Shown here: positions 8,346-8,521 of the stretch, piece after piece
How the letters are laid out: each line of letters opens with the position of its first letter
Numbering within the stretch: the first letter of the stretch is position 1
Assembly: GCA_002167265.1 (NCBI GenBank)
Contig: NHDJ01000121.1
Coordinates: forward strand, 1 to 8,521
DNA length: 8,521 nt
From: Verrucomicrobia bacterium TMED56
Lineage (GTDB): Bacteria > Verrucomicrobiota > Verrucomicrobiia > Opitutales > Seribacteraceae
Direction: 5' to 3'
The notes under the pieces: model-generated
The model's input: only the letters and a program-made list of their open reading frames with translations
Told to the model about the DNA's origin: nothing
The model's database searches: none
Program-made: the position numbers and the translations under genes

Positions 8346-8521
8346 GCCCACCTCAACTCTTGGGCTTACATCTGAGAGGTATCCACTGTCACCGAGTTTA
8401 CGGAATGCATTTTTGATATCGTATCCCATGGTGAATTCAGTATCGGCTGTGATTTGGTTAGTAATGTCAACAAGCTCATCACGAAGCTGCATCAGGATAG
8501 GTCTTTTCCAATCGTCAAACT
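8319..8521 (-). CDS. Unrecognised protein, C-terminal 66 codons only
   Basis: Read on the - strand, a frame is open from the window edge (first full codon 8519-8517) to a TAA at 8321-8319. The 66 visible residues include DDWKRPILMQLRDELVDI, MGYDIKNAFRKLGDSGYL and the end EVGESANRSYR. Codon make-up looks real: about 23 of 66 codons begin with G, and the protein is a balanced mix of acidic, basic and hydrophobic residues that suggests helices, with no membrane segment. The gene starts outside the window and runs towards the recBCD operon, so it is not part of that transcript. I do not recognise the family and assign no function. The competing + strand frame across the same bases is serine-rich and looks like its shadow. 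Confidence 0.55.
   Translation of the reverse strand, partial: FDDWKRPILMQLRDELVDITNQITADTEFTMGYDIKNAFRKLGDSGYLSDVSPRVEVGESANRSYR

Noticed and set aside
1..8521. E. coli Chi octamer (GCTGGTGG) as a marker in the window
   Set aside because: I saw no copy by eye on either strand, but 8.5 kb is too short to mean anything and Chi differs between lineages.
8221..8521. The whole 100-codon + frame from 8221 as one real gene
   Set aside because: After about 8345 its composition becomes serine-rich and G-poor at first codon positions while the opposite strand looks coding, so only the first part can be defended.

Overview
The window is almost entirely one operon encoding the RecBCD recombination/repair helicase-nuclease, in the order recC - recB - recD on the + strand. 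It is followed by about 440 bases holding no complete gene: a possible gene relic and the C-terminal end of an unrecognised gene on the - strand. The coding style (ATGA overlaps, moderate GC of roughly the mid-40s percent by eye, a purine-rich ribosome binding site) is bacterial. The order recC-recB-recD without ptrA between recC and recB differs from Escherichia coli and its close relatives, and the proteins are clearly diverged from the E. coli ones. I cannot name the phylum from the sequence; a Gram-negative lineage outside the Enterobacterales is the most I would claim.

Layout. 1-2897: recC, cut at its 5' end by the window edge; by comparison with E. coli RecC about 145 N-terminal residues are missing. 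2894-6454: recB, complete, 1186 aa, with the helicase motifs and the C-terminal nuclease residues visible. 6451-8079: recD, complete, 542 aa, a compact form. Both junctions are 4-base ATGA overlaps, so the three subunits are very probably made from one transcript with coupled translation. The operon promoter must lie upstream of the window. 8080-8178: AT-rich spacer with no convincing terminator. 8179-about 8345: a + strand stretch with coding-like composition, a good ribosome binding site and an early in-frame stop. 8319-8521: the last 66 codons of an unrecognised gene on the - strand.

How the genes work together (established for the family). RecB (3'-5' helicase plus the nuclease) and RecD (5'-3' helicase) pull a broken DNA end apart, while RecC, a catalytically dead helicase/nuclease-like scaffold, splits the strands and reads the Chi signal. 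After Chi, RecB loads RecA. All motor and nuclease residues I could check in RecB and RecD are intact, so a working enzyme is expected. I found no phage-defence island, CRISPR, IS element or RNA gene, and no previously undescribed system. The points most worth a second look are a substitution in the RecC segment linked to Chi recognition and the unexplained strand switch near 8.34 kb.
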